From Thermoplasmata archaeon (GTDB taxonomy: Archaea; Thermoplasmatota; Thermoplasmata; Lutacidiplasmatales; UBA184), in contig JASHPZ010000055.1 in assembly GCA_030037815.1 (NCBI GenBank), positions 1 to 43,872 on the forward strand: DNA of 43,872 nucleotides, written 5' to 3'. Of the stretch, positions 8,914 to 18,193 are shown piece by piece (position 1 is the first letter of the stretch; each line of letters begins with the position of its first letter). A program made the position numbers and the translations under genes. A model generated the notes under the pieces. The model was not told the DNA's origin. It saw only the letters and a list, made by a program, of their open reading frames with translations, and searched no databases.

Positions 8914-9705
8914 CTACGGCGGCAGTCCGCGGTCGTTCGACCGCGCGAACGGTACCGGCGCGCCCCGCGCCCGTTCGCGCGCGACGTCGAGCCGCTTCTC
9001 GGCGAGGAACATCATGTTGCGGATTCCGTCCTTCCAGCTCGACAGCTTCGGGCGGCCCCACCGCTCCCCGTACCGGATGGGCAGCTCGACCAGCTTGAGC
9101 CCCCGCATCACGACCTCGAGCTTGAGTTCCTCGGAGAACGCCATCCCGTCCTGCGTCAGGTGGACGCGGTCGAGCACCGCGCGCCGGAACACCCAGAACC
9201 CGCTCTGGCTGTCGACCAGGCGCTGGCCGGGGAGGTCCTGGAGGTAATGGTGGTACGCGACGCCGACGAACACGTTCAGGAGGCGGTTGCCGATCCGGTG
9301 CTCGGTCGTCATCGCCTTCGCGTCCAGGTACGCCATCCGGTTCCCGGTCAGGAAGTCGATCCGCTCGTCCAGCAGCTTGCGCACGAGACCGGGCACGGTC
9401 TCTACGGGATAGGTCGCGTCCCCGTCGGCGGTCGCGAGGACCTCCCCTTTCGCGGCGCCGAAGCCGGTCTTGTACGCGCGGCCGTAGCCGCGCCGCCGCT
9501 CGATCAGCACGCGGGCGCCCTCGGCCTCGGCGAGGGCGGCCGTCCCGTCGGCGGAGGCGCCGTCGACGACCAGCACCTCCCAGTCGAGCGGGTCGCCGCG
9601 GAAGATCGTGCCGTTCGCTTCGCTCGCCGCCGCGCGGAACAGCCGGATCACGTGGGCGATCGACGCCGCTTCGTTCAGCGTCGGGATGACGAGGGAGGCC
9701 TTCAT
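8914..9705 (-). CDS. Family 2 glycosyltransferase (dolichyl-phosphate mannose synthase-like)
   Basis: SLVIPTLNEAASIAHVIRLF..VVDGASADGTAALA..RRGYGRAYKTGFGAAKGEVLATADGDATYP. Confidence 0.9.
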   Translation of the reverse strand: MKASLVIPTLNEAASIAHVIRLFRAAASEANGTIFRGDPLDWEVLVVDGASADGTAALAEAEGARVLIERRRGYGRAYKTGFGAAKGEVLATADGDATYPVETVPGLVRKLLDERIDFLTGNRMAYLDAKAMTTEHRIGNRLLNVFVGVAYHHYLQDLPGQRLVDSQSGFWVFRRAVLDRVHLTQDGMAFSEELKLEVVMRGLKLVELPIRYGERWGRPKLSSWKDGIRNMMFLAEKRLDVARERARGAPVPFARSNDRGLPP

Positions 9706-9761
9706 CCGGGGCGCGCGGAGGGTCCGAGTCGGCTTAAACCCCTCGCGCGGTCCGACCGGCG

Positions 9762-10208
9762 ATGCCGGCCCGCCGGAGCGCGCGCCCCGCCGTTCGGCGA
9801 TGGGGCCGGTTCCCGACGACCGCGGACGTCGGCGTGTGGGCGACCGGTCCGAGCGCGGGCGCTCTCCTGGAAGCGCTCGGGATCGGCATGTTCTCGGTGA
9901 TGACGGACCGGCGGCAGGTCCGGGCGCGGGAGGAGCGCGCGGTCAGCGCCTCCGCGGACGACGCGCCGGCGCTCGTCGTCGCCTTCCTGAACGAGCTCCT
10001 CCTCCTCCACGCGACGGACGGGTTCCTCGTCCGGGACGTCCACGCGCGGCCGGTGGGGGAGCCGCCGACCGCGGTCATCGCGAGCGTCACCGGCGAGCCG
10101 TTCGACCCCGACCGTCACACCGCCCGCACCGAGGTGAAGGCGGCGACGTTCCACCGGCTCGTGTTCGACCCGGCGCGCGGCCGCGCGCGGGTGATCGTGG
10201 ACATCTAG
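9762..10208 (+). CDS. Archease
   Basis: PTTADVGVWATGPSAGALLEALGIGMFSVMTD..FLNELLLLHATDGFL..GEPFDPDRHTARTEVKAATFHRLVF..RVIVDI. Confidence 0.87.
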   Translation: MPARRSARPAVRRWGRFPTTADVGVWATGPSAGALLEALGIGMFSVMTDRRQVRAREERAVSASADDAPALVVAFLNELLLLHATDGFLVRDVHARPVGEPPTAVIASVTGEPFDPDRHTARTEVKAATFHRLVFDPARGRARVIVDI

Positions 10209-10215
10209 CGATCGG

Positions 10216-11352
10216 TTACGGCATCCGGTCGACGATCGCGCGGAGCGCGGCGCCCGGGGTCGGCAGCTTCCCGGCCTTCCCCAGGATCCGCTCGAGCGCG
10301 GCGAACGTGACGAGGAGGTCCGGCCAGTCGGCGATCCCCATGTGGCCCACCCGGAAGATCTTGCCGGTGAGCGCGCCCTGGCCGCCCTGGAGCAGGACGT
10401 TGTACTGCTTCTCGAGGACCTTGCGGACCTCGGGGTCGCCCATCCCCGGCGGGTTCACGATCGCCGTGACGGTGTCGGAGGCGTACCGCCGGTCGGGGAA
10501 CAGCTCGAGGCCGAGCGCGTCCACCGCGGCGCGGGTCGCCTCCGCCAGCCGGTGCGTCCGGGCGAGGCGGGCGTCGAGTCCCTCCTCCTTCAGGAGGAGG
10601 AGCGCCGCGTGGAGCGCGAGGAACAGCGGGACCGCCGGGGTCCACGGCGTGTCGTTCTTCTCGAGCGACTTCAGGTGGGCCGCGAGGTCCAGGTAGAACG
10701 TCCCCGGGTGGAGCGCCGCGACCGCGCGGTCCGAGAGGTGGACGAGCGCGAGGCCGGCGGGGGCGGCGAGCCCCTTCTGGCTGCCGGCGACGATCGCATC
10801 GATCCCCCAGGCGTCGATCGGGACCGGGATGCCCGCGACGGCGCTGATCCCGTCGACCAGGAACAGCGCGCCCGACGACCGGATCGCCGGGACGAGCGGG
10901 GCGAGGTCGTTCGCGAGCCCGACGCTCGTCTCGTTGTGGACGACGCAGACCGCGCCGACGTCCCCCTTCTCGAGCTCGGCGCGGGCGGCGTCGAGCGGCA
11001 GCGCCTTCCCCCACGGGGCCGTGATCGTCGTGACGTTCGCACAGTAGCGCCGGACGATCTGGTCCGACCGCTCCCCGAAGTTGCCGTTCGTCAGGACGAG
11101 CGCGCGACGGTCCCGCGGGACGAGCGAGGAGTACATCGCCTCCAGCCCGGAGGAGCCGCTGCCGCTCAGGACGACCTGGTGGCCCTTCGCGGCGAACAGC
11201 ATCGGGAGGAGGTCGCGGATCTCGCGGACGATGCCGTGGAAGAAGTCGCCGCGGTGGTTCACGCTCGGCATCGACATCGCGCGGAGCACGCGCGGGTGGA
11301 TGCGGACCGGCCCGGCGACAAGGAACGTCGCGGTCTCGGGGTCGAACGTCAT
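10216..11352 (-). CDS. Class V aminotransferase (phosphoserine/alanine-glyoxylate aminotransferase-like)
   Basis: AGPVRIHPRVLRAMSMPSVNHRGDFF..LSGSGSSGLEAMYSSLV..NETSVGL..VDGISAVAGIPVPIDAWGIDAIVAGSQKGLAAPAGLA; overlaps the upstream serA-like gene by 4 bp. Confidence 0.9.
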   Translation of the reverse strand: MTFDPETATFLVAGPVRIHPRVLRAMSMPSVNHRGDFFHGIVREIRDLLPMLFAAKGHQVVLSGSGSSGLEAMYSSLVPRDRRALVLTNGNFGERSDQIVRRYCANVTTITAPWGKALPLDAARAELEKGDVGAVCVVHNETSVGLANDLAPLVPAIRSSGALFLVDGISAVAGIPVPIDAWGIDAIVAGSQKGLAAPAGLALVHLSDRAVAALHPGTFYLDLAAHLKSLEKNDTPWTPAVPLFLALHAALLLLKEEGLDARLARTHRLAEATRAAVDALGLELFPDRRYASDTVTAIVNPPGMGDPEVRKVLEKQYNVLLQGGQGALTGKIFRVGHMGIADWPDLLVTFAALERILGKAGKLPTPGAALRAIVDRMP

Positions 11353-12302
11353 CGCGCGCCTCCCGCCGGGGCGGCGACCAGCGCGGTCAACGGCTCGCCC
11401 CGGAGGGCGCGGAGCACCTCGTCCACGGTGTCCCCCCCGGCGCGTCGCTGGGCTTCCTCGGTCGACGCGCCGAGGTGCGGGGTCGCGATCACGCGGGGGT
11501 GGGCGAGCAGTTTCGCGTTCATCGGAGGTTCCACCTCAAAGACGTCGAGCGCGGCGCCGCCCAGCTGGTCCGAGTCCAGGGCGGCGAGGAGGGCGGCCTC
11601 GTCCACGAGGGCGCCGCGGGCGACATTGACGAGGAACGCTCCGCGCTTCATCGCGGCGAACGCCGAGGCGTTCAGGAGGTGCTGGTTGTCGGGAGTGAGC
11701 GCCGCGTGGAGGCTCACGATGTCCGACCGGGCGAGGAGGTCGGCGAGCGGGACGATCGCGGTCCCGTCGGACGACGAGGGCACGAACGGGTCGAACGCGA
11801 CGGTCGTGACCCCGAACGGCCGGAGCCGGCGCGCCACCTCGCGGGCGATCCGTCCATACCCGACGAACCCGACCGTGCGGCCGGCGAGCTCGTGGCCGTG
11901 CGTCCCGCGCTCCCACGTTCCGCCCTTGGTCGCGACGATCGCGGGGAAGAGACCCCGCACGAGCAGGAGGTAGTTCGTGATCGTCAGCTCGGCGACGCTC
12001 TGGGTCGCGGCGGCGGGCGCGTTCACGACGCGGACCCCGCGCGCGGACGCGGCGCGCATGTCGACGTTGTCCACGCCGACCCCCGCGCGGGCGATCAGTT
12101 GGAGCGCGGGTGCCTGCGCGAGGAGTTCGGCGGTGACCTTTGTCCGGCTCCGCACGACCAGCCCCCAGGCGTGCGCGAGCTCGCCGCCGAGCTTTCCGGG
12201 GTCGCGGCTCACGTCGGCGACGCGGCACGGTCCGGCGCGCAGCCGGTCGACGGCCTCGCGGTCGATCGGGTCCGCGACGACGACGAGCGGCGCCTCCGCC
12301 AT
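11349..12302 (-). CDS. serA: D-3-phosphoglycerate dehydrogenase-like 2-hydroxyacid dehydrogenase
   Basis: LQLIARAGVGVDNVDMRAASARGVRVVNAPAAATQSVAELTI..GRTVGFVGYGRIAREVARRLRPFG..LVNVARGALVDEAALLAAL..TPHLGASTEEAQ; internal ATG at 12302 chosen. Confidence 0.88.
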   Translation of the reverse strand: MAEAPLVVVADPIDREAVDRLRAGPCRVADVSRDPGKLGGELAHAWGLVVRSRTKVTAELLAQAPALQLIARAGVGVDNVDMRAASARGVRVVNAPAAATQSVAELTITNYLLLVRGLFPAIVATKGGTWERGTHGHELAGRTVGFVGYGRIAREVARRLRPFGVTTVAFDPFVPSSSDGTAIVPLADLLARSDIVSLHAALTPDNQHLLNASAFAAMKRGAFLVNVARGALVDEAALLAALDSDQLGGAALDVFEVEPPMNAKLLAHPRVIATPHLGASTEEAQRRAGGDTVDEVLRALRGEPLTALVAAPAGGAR

Positions 12303-12325
12303 CGGCCCGCCGAGCGGGGTCGCCT

Positions 12326-13303
12326 TCAAAACTCTTGGCCCGGTGCGGGCGCCGCGTCGACCTTTGGGACCGCCGTCCGCTCGAGCGCGCTGCGGACGAC
12401 CGCCTCGCCGCGGACGCCGCGGATCCACGGCTCGGGCTTCACGATGATCCGGTGCGCGAGCGCGGGCTCGGCCAGCGACTTCACGTCGTCCGGCAGCACG
12501 AAGTCGCGTCCGGCGAGCAGCGCCCGCGCACGGGCGAGCTTCTGGAGCGCGAGCGCCCCCCGCGGCGAAGCGCCGACCTCGACCCGGCCGTCCTCGCGGG
12601 TCGCGCGGACGAGGTCGACCAGGTAGTCGGCCACCGACGGCTCGACCTCGACCTCCTCGGTCGCCTCCTGGAGGGCGACGAACTGGGCCGCGGAGGTCAC
12701 GGCGACCACCGACGTCGGGTCGGCCTTGCGCGCGCGCCGCCGGGCGAGGATCGTCCGCTCCTCGTCGGACGTGGGGTACCCCACGCGCAGCCGCATCAGG
12801 AACCGGTCCACCTGCGCCTCCGGCAACGGGTAGGTCCCCTCGAGCTCGAGCGGGTTCTCGGTCGCGAGGACGAGGAACGGGCGGGGGAGCGGATGGGTCG
12901 TCCGCTCGCTCGTCACCTGGTGCTCCTGCATCGCCTCGAGCAGCGCGGACTGGACCTTCGGCGGGGCGCGGTTGATCTCGTCGGCGAGGAGGAGGTTCGT
13001 GAAGATCGGCCCCGGGCGGAACGTGAACGCGGCGTGCGCCTGGTCGAGCATCTCGCCCCCGGTGATGTCGTGCGGGAGGAGGTCGGCGGTGAACTGCACG
13101 CGCTGGAACTCGAGGCCGAGCGCCTGCGCGAACGACTTCGCGATCAAGGTCTTGCCGAGGCCGGGGTTGTCCTCGAAGAGGAGGTGGCCGTCCGCGATCA
13201 GGCCGGTGAGCACCTGGTCGACCACGACGTCGCGGCCCACGACCGCGCCCTGGACCGACTCCCGGATCGCGCGGGCGAGCGCGCGGGCCTCCTCCGCGTT
13301 CAC
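12326..13303 (-). CDS. MoxR-family AAA+ ATPase
   Basis: VVDQVLTGLIADGHLLFEDNPGLGKTLIAKSFAQALG..RVQFTADLLPHDITGGEML..GPIFTNLLLADEINRAPPKVQSALLEAMQEHQVT. Confidence 0.95.
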   Translation of the reverse strand: MNAEEARALARAIRESVQGAVVGRDVVVDQVLTGLIADGHLLFEDNPGLGKTLIAKSFAQALGLEFQRVQFTADLLPHDITGGEMLDQAHAAFTFRPGPIFTNLLLADEINRAPPKVQSALLEAMQEHQVTSERTTHPLPRPFLVLATENPLELEGTYPLPEAQVDRFLMRLRVGYPTSDEERTILARRRARKADPTSVVAVTSAAQFVALQEATEEVEVEPSVADYLVDLVRATREDGRVEVGASPRGALALQKLARARALLAGRDFVLPDDVKSLAEPALAHRIIVKPEPWIRGVRGEAVVRSALERTAVPKVDAAPAPGQEF

Positions 13304-13574
13304 GCGCCGCCCCCCTCGGGCCCCCGAGCCACCTCGCCTCTTAGCGGGTCCGCCCGTGGCTCTCCGTCCGTCCGTGTGCCCCGGCCGTAACGATCCGCGT
13401 CACCGCAGGCCGACGCCCTCTCGGCGGTCTGACCCCGGCCGGGGGTATCGGACATCGGGGTTGTCCTCACGTCATCCTCGGCGGACGACCCGTCCGCGTT
13501 GAGTCGAGAGGGACCCTTCGTCGATGTTCGGACGCGCCCGTCGGGCGTCGTCCCGGAACGGACGGGAACCCCGC

Positions 13575-14090
13575 TCAAGAAGCTGCCGCCTCCTCCTCCG
13601 CGGCGATCAGCTCGGGCCGGGCGATCAGGAGGGAGACGAGCGCGACGACCGCGAGGAGCAGCGCGGCCGCGACGCCGAGCGGCGCCGCGGTCGGGGGGAG
13701 GACGACCGCGCTGCCCCAGGCGAGGACCGTGACGAGGCCCGCGATCGCGACCGTCGGCACCGCGCGGAGGGCGCCCCGCGCGAGGCGGCGGGGGTCGTCG
13801 GCCAGCCAGACGAGGAACAGCACGACCGCGACCCCGAGGAGGAGCTCCGAGACCGCGCCCGGAGGCACGGAGACCGCGAGGCCGCCGATCGCCACCAGCG
13901 GGCCGACCGGCGCGACCCCGCGCAGCCACGGGTCGGCGCTCGCGCGCAGGCCCGCGCCGGCGGCGACCCCGACCACCACCAGGAGGAGCGCGAGCGCCTC
14001 GGACGCCACCGACAGCGCCGGGAGGATCAGGAACGCCCCGAGGAGGGCGGTCGAGGCGAGGCCCCGGTACCACGCCGCTCGGGCGGTCAC
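13575..14090 (-). CDS. Hypothetical multi-pass membrane protein
   Basis: 171 aa, several hydrophobic segments; GTG 14090 overlaps the TGA of the DUF58 gene. The longer listed ORF is a shadow of DUF58. Confidence 0.65.
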   Translation of the reverse strand: MTARAAWYRGLASTALLGAFLILPALSVASEALALLLVVVGVAAGAGLRASADPWLRGVAPVGPLVAIGGLAVSVPPGAVSELLLGVAVVLFLVWLADDPRRLARGALRAVPTVAIAGLVTVLAWGSAVVLPPTAAPLGVAAALLLAVVALVSLLIARPELIAAEEEAAAS

Positions 14091-15385
14091 GCGCCCGTCC
14101 TCCGGCCCCATCGCGGACGCTGGAGCAGGCTGACCAGGCCCTCGAGCGACCAGTAGTCCTGCCAGTCGATGACGGGCGCGTCCTGCCAGGCCCGCGCCAC
14201 GCGGGTGCGGCGCTCGAGCCGCTGCAGCCGTTCCGCGAGCGGTTCGACGTCCTCGGCGAGCCGCGGGGTGCGCGGCATCGCCTGGAGCGGCGACGGGCTC
14301 AGGACGGCGACCGGGAATCCCCTCCGTCGCAGGTGCGGCACGAGGTCGAACGACGTCTCGTCCGCGAGCGACGTGAACAGGAGCGTCGTCACGCCGCTCG
14401 GAAAGAATCGTCGGGCGGAGACGGCGCACCGCTCCGCCGGGCCGGCGATCGGCGAGAGGACGGTGCGGTGCACGGCCTCGCGCAGGCGCAGGCGCTGCGC
14501 CCGGCCGCCCGAGAGCGGCACCGCCTCGAGGAACTCCCCGAAGCGGGCGTAGCCGACCCGGGCCTTCTGGTGCAGGAACGCGTCCGCGACACCGTACGCC
14601 GCCGCGCGCGACACGCCGAGCAGTCGCTCGTCGATCGCGTGGCCGAGCGACGTCGGCCGCGCGTCCACGATCAGGAGGACGTCCCCCGTCCGGTCCACCT
14701 CGAACTCATTCGCCAGGAGTCGGCCGACCCGCGCCGTCGCGCGCCAGTTGATCCGACGCGGCGGCTCCGTCGGGGACGCCTCGCGCAGTCCGAAGAACTC
14801 CCCGCTCGGTCCGATCCGGCGGGACGGCGTCTCCCCCGGGAGCGCCAGCGTGTGCTCGAGCCGCGCGCGGCCGAGCCGGAGGAGCTCGGGGGGGAACCGC
14901 TCGACGACGAGCGGGTCCTGGGTCCGCGTCGCACGGCGCTCGGCGAGGCCGGTCGGGTCGATCCAGGTGACCTCGGGCGGCGCGACGTTCGCGACCGTCG
15001 GTTCGGAGGCGCCCCAGCGCAGCCGGAACGAGACGTCCCCGTCCTCGTGGACCACCTCGGGGGGCGCCGCCTCGTAAAGTTGCGCCGGGCGCTCGAACGT
15101 GACGACCAGGTCGTCCGCGTCGGCCTCGCGGTCGGGGTGCACGAGTCCGGTCACTTCGACCTCGCGGCCCGTGCCGCGGTCGCGCCAGCGGAGCTCGTGG
15201 TCGGCCGAGTGGCCCAACGAGGCGACCGCGGCGGCGAGCGGCGCCGCGAGCAGCGGCAGCGCCGCGAACAAGGGCACCGGGTCCCGAAGCGCGAGGGCGG
15301 CCACGACGAGCAGGCTGCCGGCGCCGGCGAGCAGGTAGGCGCGGGGCGTCCACGCGACCCGGGCGGCCGGACGGGCCTCCGTCAG
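14087..15385 (-). CDS. DUF58 domain-containing membrane protein (start uncertain; CTG 15385 abuts upstream stop)
   Basis: Two N-terminal TM segments then ..GPSGEFFGLREASPTEPPRRINWRATARVGRLLANEFEVDRTGDVLLIVDARPTS, the DUF58 pattern. Confidence 0.82.
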   Translation of the reverse strand: MTEARPAARVAWTPRAYLLAGAGSLLVVAALALRDPVPLFAALPLLAAPLAAAVASLGHSADHELRWRDRGTGREVEVTGLVHPDREADADDLVVTFERPAQLYEAAPPEVVHEDGDVSFRLRWGASEPTVANVAPPEVTWIDPTGLAERRATRTQDPLVVERFPPELLRLGRARLEHTLALPGETPSRRIGPSGEFFGLREASPTEPPRRINWRATARVGRLLANEFEVDRTGDVLLIVDARPTSLGHAIDERLLGVSRAAAYGVADAFLHQKARVGYARFGEFLEAVPLSGGRAQRLRLREAVHRTVLSPIAGPAERCAVSARRFFPSGVTTLLFTSLADETSFDLVPHLRRRGFPVAVLSPSPLQAMPRTPRLAEDVEPLAERLQRLERRTRVARAWQDAPVIDWQDYWSLEGLVSLLQRPRWGRRTGA

Positions 15386-15795
15386 GTCTCGGCCTCCAGC
15401 GTGGTGAGGCGGGCCGCGACGTACCGGCGGAATTCGTTCGCCGGGAGGGCCGTGAGCTGGGCGACCGCGTCGGCGTCCCGGACCGGCAGCGTCGGGTTCG
15501 GCCCCGCCCGCTCGATCTTGTCGAGGAGGAGGACGATGTCCTCCCGCCCCATCGGACCCGAGGCGAACGCCTCCCGGACGTTCACCCCCGGACTGATGCC
15601 GGGTTCGCTCTCGACCGGCGCGATCGGGCTCCGCGCCTTCCGTTCGTAGGCGAGGACGAGGAGGAACCCTCCGACCACGAGCGCGGCCGTCGCCGCCGGG
15701 ATTGCGAGCCCGACGTTCGGGCCCGCCCAGATCGCGAGGCCGACGAGCGCCGCCGCCCCGAGGAGGAGCGTCCACCACCCGCGCGGCAGGCGCAT
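15382..15795 (-). CDS. Hypothetical small membrane protein of the MoxR module
   Basis: 137 aa; N-term TM pair (WWTLLLGAAALVGLAIWAG..ATAALVVGGFLLVLAYERK); 4-bp overlap with the upstream DUF4129 gene. Confidence 0.65.
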   Translation of the reverse strand: MRLPRGWWTLLLGAAALVGLAIWAGPNVGLAIPAATAALVVGGFLLVLAYERKARSPIAPVESEPGISPGVNVREAFASGPMGREDIVLLLDKIERAGPNPTLPVRDADAVAQLTALPANEFRRYVAARLTTLEAET

Positions 15796-16703
15796 CAGGG
15801 AACCACCCGGCGGTCGAGGTCCAGTTCGGCGTCGCGGATCGCCTCGCGGGCGCGGTCCGCCGCGTCGGCGTTCAACGGGTGGGTCGAGTAGCGGGCCTCC
15901 TCAAAGAGTCGCGTCAGCGCGTTCGCCGGCGCCTCTCCGATCCCGAGCGCGAGCAGGTGGTACGTCCGGATCTCCTCCGGCGTCTCGGTCTCGACGCTGC
16001 CGATCAGCGGTCCGACCCGGGCGAGGAGCCGCGCGTAGAGCGCCTGGATCACGGCCCGCGGGTCGCTCCCCGCTTCGAGCGCCCGCGCGGCCGCCGCGAG
16101 GGCGTCCAGGGCCTCGTCCTGTTGCTGCGCGAGCGCCCGCCGCCGCTCCCGGTCCCCGCGGAGGTCCGAGAGCCGGACCGCGAGGGCGGGGGCGGCGATC
16201 ACCGCGATGACGAGCGCGACGCCGAACAGCAGGACGAGCGGCAACCAGGGCGGGACGCTGAAGTGGAGGAACGAGACGGTGCCCGAGCCGCCCGTGAGGT
16301 TCTGGGTGCCGTTCGTGGTGCCGGTCGTATTGCCGGTCGAGTTGTTGGTCGCGCCCGTGGCGTTGCCGGACCCGCCGGGGGAGCCGTTCTCGTTCAACAA
16401 CGCCGACATCGCGACGAACGCGACGCCGATCAGGAGCGCGATCAGCGCCGTCACGATGATCCGGTTCGGCAGCCCGACGGACGGGGCGGTCAGGCGACGA
16501 TAGATCAGGAGCGCAAAGCCGACGAGGACGAGCGCGACGAACAGGATCACCAGCACCTCGGGCGACGCGAGCACGGTCTGGTTCGACCGGCCGGACGGGG
16601 CCGCCGACGGGGCCCGGACCAGCACGCTCGCCGCGCCCCCGACGGCGATCGCCCCGAGCATCAGCGCGAGGAGCACGATCGGGATCGGCGCCCGGGTCGC
16701 CAT
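15795..16703 (-). CDS. DUF4129-like membrane protein
   Basis: TM segments, then QQQDEALDALAAAARALEAGSDPRAVIQALYARLLARVG..TPEEIRTYHLLALGIGEAPANALTRLFEEARYSTHPLNADAADRAREAI. Confidence 0.75.
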   Translation of the reverse strand: MATRAPIPIVLLALMLGAIAVGGAASVLVRAPSAAPSGRSNQTVLASPEVLVILFVALVLVGFALLIYRRLTAPSVGLPNRIIVTALIALLIGVAFVAMSALLNENGSPGGSGNATGATNNSTGNTTGTTNGTQNLTGGSGTVSFLHFSVPPWLPLVLLFGVALVIAVIAAPALAVRLSDLRGDRERRRALAQQQDEALDALAAAARALEAGSDPRAVIQALYARLLARVGPLIGSVETETPEEIRTYHLLALGIGEAPANALTRLFEEARYSTHPLNADAADRAREAIRDAELDLDRRVVP

Positions 16704-16748
16704 CGACCGCCCCGCCGCCGAGGCCCGGTTGGGGCGATATACTCTTCT

Positions 16749-17651
16749 TCACCCGTTTTCGGCGGCCGGACCCGGGGGGGACCCCTTCGGCCCCGGCTCT
16801 AGGAAGTAGACGCTCCGCCGCTCGTGCTCGACCGGCACGACCGCGAAATCGTCGACCGCGTAGCCGACGTCGAACGCCGCGCGGAACGCGTCCCGCACCG
16901 CATGCCGCCAGCGGCGGACCGCGTCGGGCTGGTGCTGGCGCACCGCGCCGAAGTCGAACGGGATCTCCAGCCGGGCGGAGCCGCCCGTGGGCTCCGCGAC
17001 CGCGGTCGGCACGCGCAGGCCGCTCTCGGCGGCCTCGGTCGTGACGATCTCGAACGAGCGCTCATACCGCGCGAGGTCCTGTTCCGGGGTCGGCGTGCGC
17101 CCCGCGAGACGCTCCTCGACCGTCGGGCGGTCCAGGGTCCAGACGGTCCGCAGGCGGTCGGTCTCGAGCCCGCGGTTCGCCGCGTCGTCGAGCTGCCCGT
17201 AGTAGTGGGGCAGGTAGCGGGCCGGCCGGCTCCCGAGCTTGCGGACCGAGAGCATCGCGTTGCGGCTCAGGAGCGGGTCGAACGTCCATCGGACCTCGTT
17301 CAGCCCGAGCTTCTGGACCTCCTCGCGCTGGAATTGCTTCAGGCGGAACCCGAGGTGGTGGCTCTGGTACTCCGGTCGGACGGCCGTGACGTGGGAGTAG
17401 TGGTAGAGGGTCGTGCCGTCCCAGCCGATCAGCGAGATCGCGACGCCGGCCAGGTAGATGTCCGCGAACGCGCCGAGGACGAGCCCGCCGTTGTCCTGGA
17501 GCGCCCGTTGGAGCGCCGGCGGGACCGGGCCGGACCCCTCGGCGCCGAACGCCGCGCGGTAGACCTCCTCGACCTGCCGGAACTCCTCGGGCTTCTCGAG
17601 ACGGCGTAGGCGGAACCCTTCCACCCGTCCGGGAGACGTTCCCGCCGCCAT
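16749..17651 (-). CDS. GNAT-superfamily acyltransferase, COG3375-like
   Basis: EEVYRAAFG..LVLGAFADIYLAGVAISLIGWDGTTLYHYSHVTAVRPEYQSHHLGFRLKQFQREEVQKLGLNEVRWTFDPLLSRNAMLSVRKLGSRPARYLPHYYG. Confidence 0.75.
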   Translation of the reverse strand: MAAGTSPGRVEGFRLRRLEKPEEFRQVEEVYRAAFGAEGSGPVPPALQRALQDNGGLVLGAFADIYLAGVAISLIGWDGTTLYHYSHVTAVRPEYQSHHLGFRLKQFQREEVQKLGLNEVRWTFDPLLSRNAMLSVRKLGSRPARYLPHYYGQLDDAANRGLETDRLRTVWTLDRPTVEERLAGRTPTPEQDLARYERSFEIVTTEAAESGLRVPTAVAEPTGGSARLEIPFDFGAVRQHQPDAVRRWRHAVRDAFRAAFDVGYAVDDFAVVPVEHERRSVYFLEPGPKGSPPGPAAENG

Positions 17652-17697
17652 CGCGGCCGGACCGGAGCGCGCTACTTAACCCGTCGGCGGGCGGGAG

Positions 17698-18126
17698 TCA
17701 GCGGCGGACCTTCAATTCGGTCCGCTTCTCGTCGTACCGGACCTCGTCCGCGGGGGTGAGCTCCCACAGGAGGTCCTCGAGCTCGGGGATGTTCCGGAGG
17801 AACTCCGCCTTGCTCTTCGTCAGCATCAGGTGCTCGAACTTGCGGCGGGCGACCAGGTACGCCCCGACCAGGTAGGCGCCGACGATCGCGATGATCGGGC
17901 CGAGGACGACGAACACGAGGTTGTAGTTCGCGCCGCCGGTCGGTCCGGTGGCGCCGTTGATCGTCGTGAACGGCTCGACCGCGTTGAGCGGCGTCCAGTA
18001 GCCGATCGCGAGCACCGACAGCAGCAGGCCGACCGCAAACACGACGATCGCGATCGCCCACCGGTGGGTCCGGAGCCCCCGTCGGAACCGCGTGCCGAAG
18101 CGGGCGTCGGCGTCGGGGGTGGGCAT
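17698..18126 (-). CDS. Hypothetical two-TM membrane protein with charged cytosolic C-terminal domain
   Basis: 142 aa; WAIAIVVFAVGLLLSVLAIGYW and LVFVVLGPIIAIVGAYLVGAYLVA, then a charged tail SKAEFLRNIPELEDLLWELTPADEVRYDEKRTELKVRR. Confidence 0.7.
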   Translation of the reverse strand: MPTPDADARFGTRFRRGLRTHRWAIAIVVFAVGLLLSVLAIGYWTPLNAVEPFTTINGATGPTGGANYNLVFVVLGPIIAIVGAYLVGAYLVARRKFEHLMLTKSKAEFLRNIPELEDLLWELTPADEVRYDEKRTELKVRR

Positions 18127-18193
18127 GCCGCCGGCGGGAACCCCCTCGGCTTATGAGGCTAGCGCGACGGCGAACGATGCGGCCGGAGTTCGC

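Noticed and set aside
10216-11352. Cysteine desulfurase (IscS/SufS) assignment for the class V aminotransferase
   Set aside because: Sequence pattern and adjacency to a phosphoglycerate dehydrogenase fit a phosphoserine/alanine-glyoxylate-type aminotransferase better.
13379-13445. Possible tRNA or tRNA-like element in the MoxR gap
   Set aside because: Terminal stem can form, but there is no T-arm/D-arm signature on either strand; kept only as a general structured-region observation.
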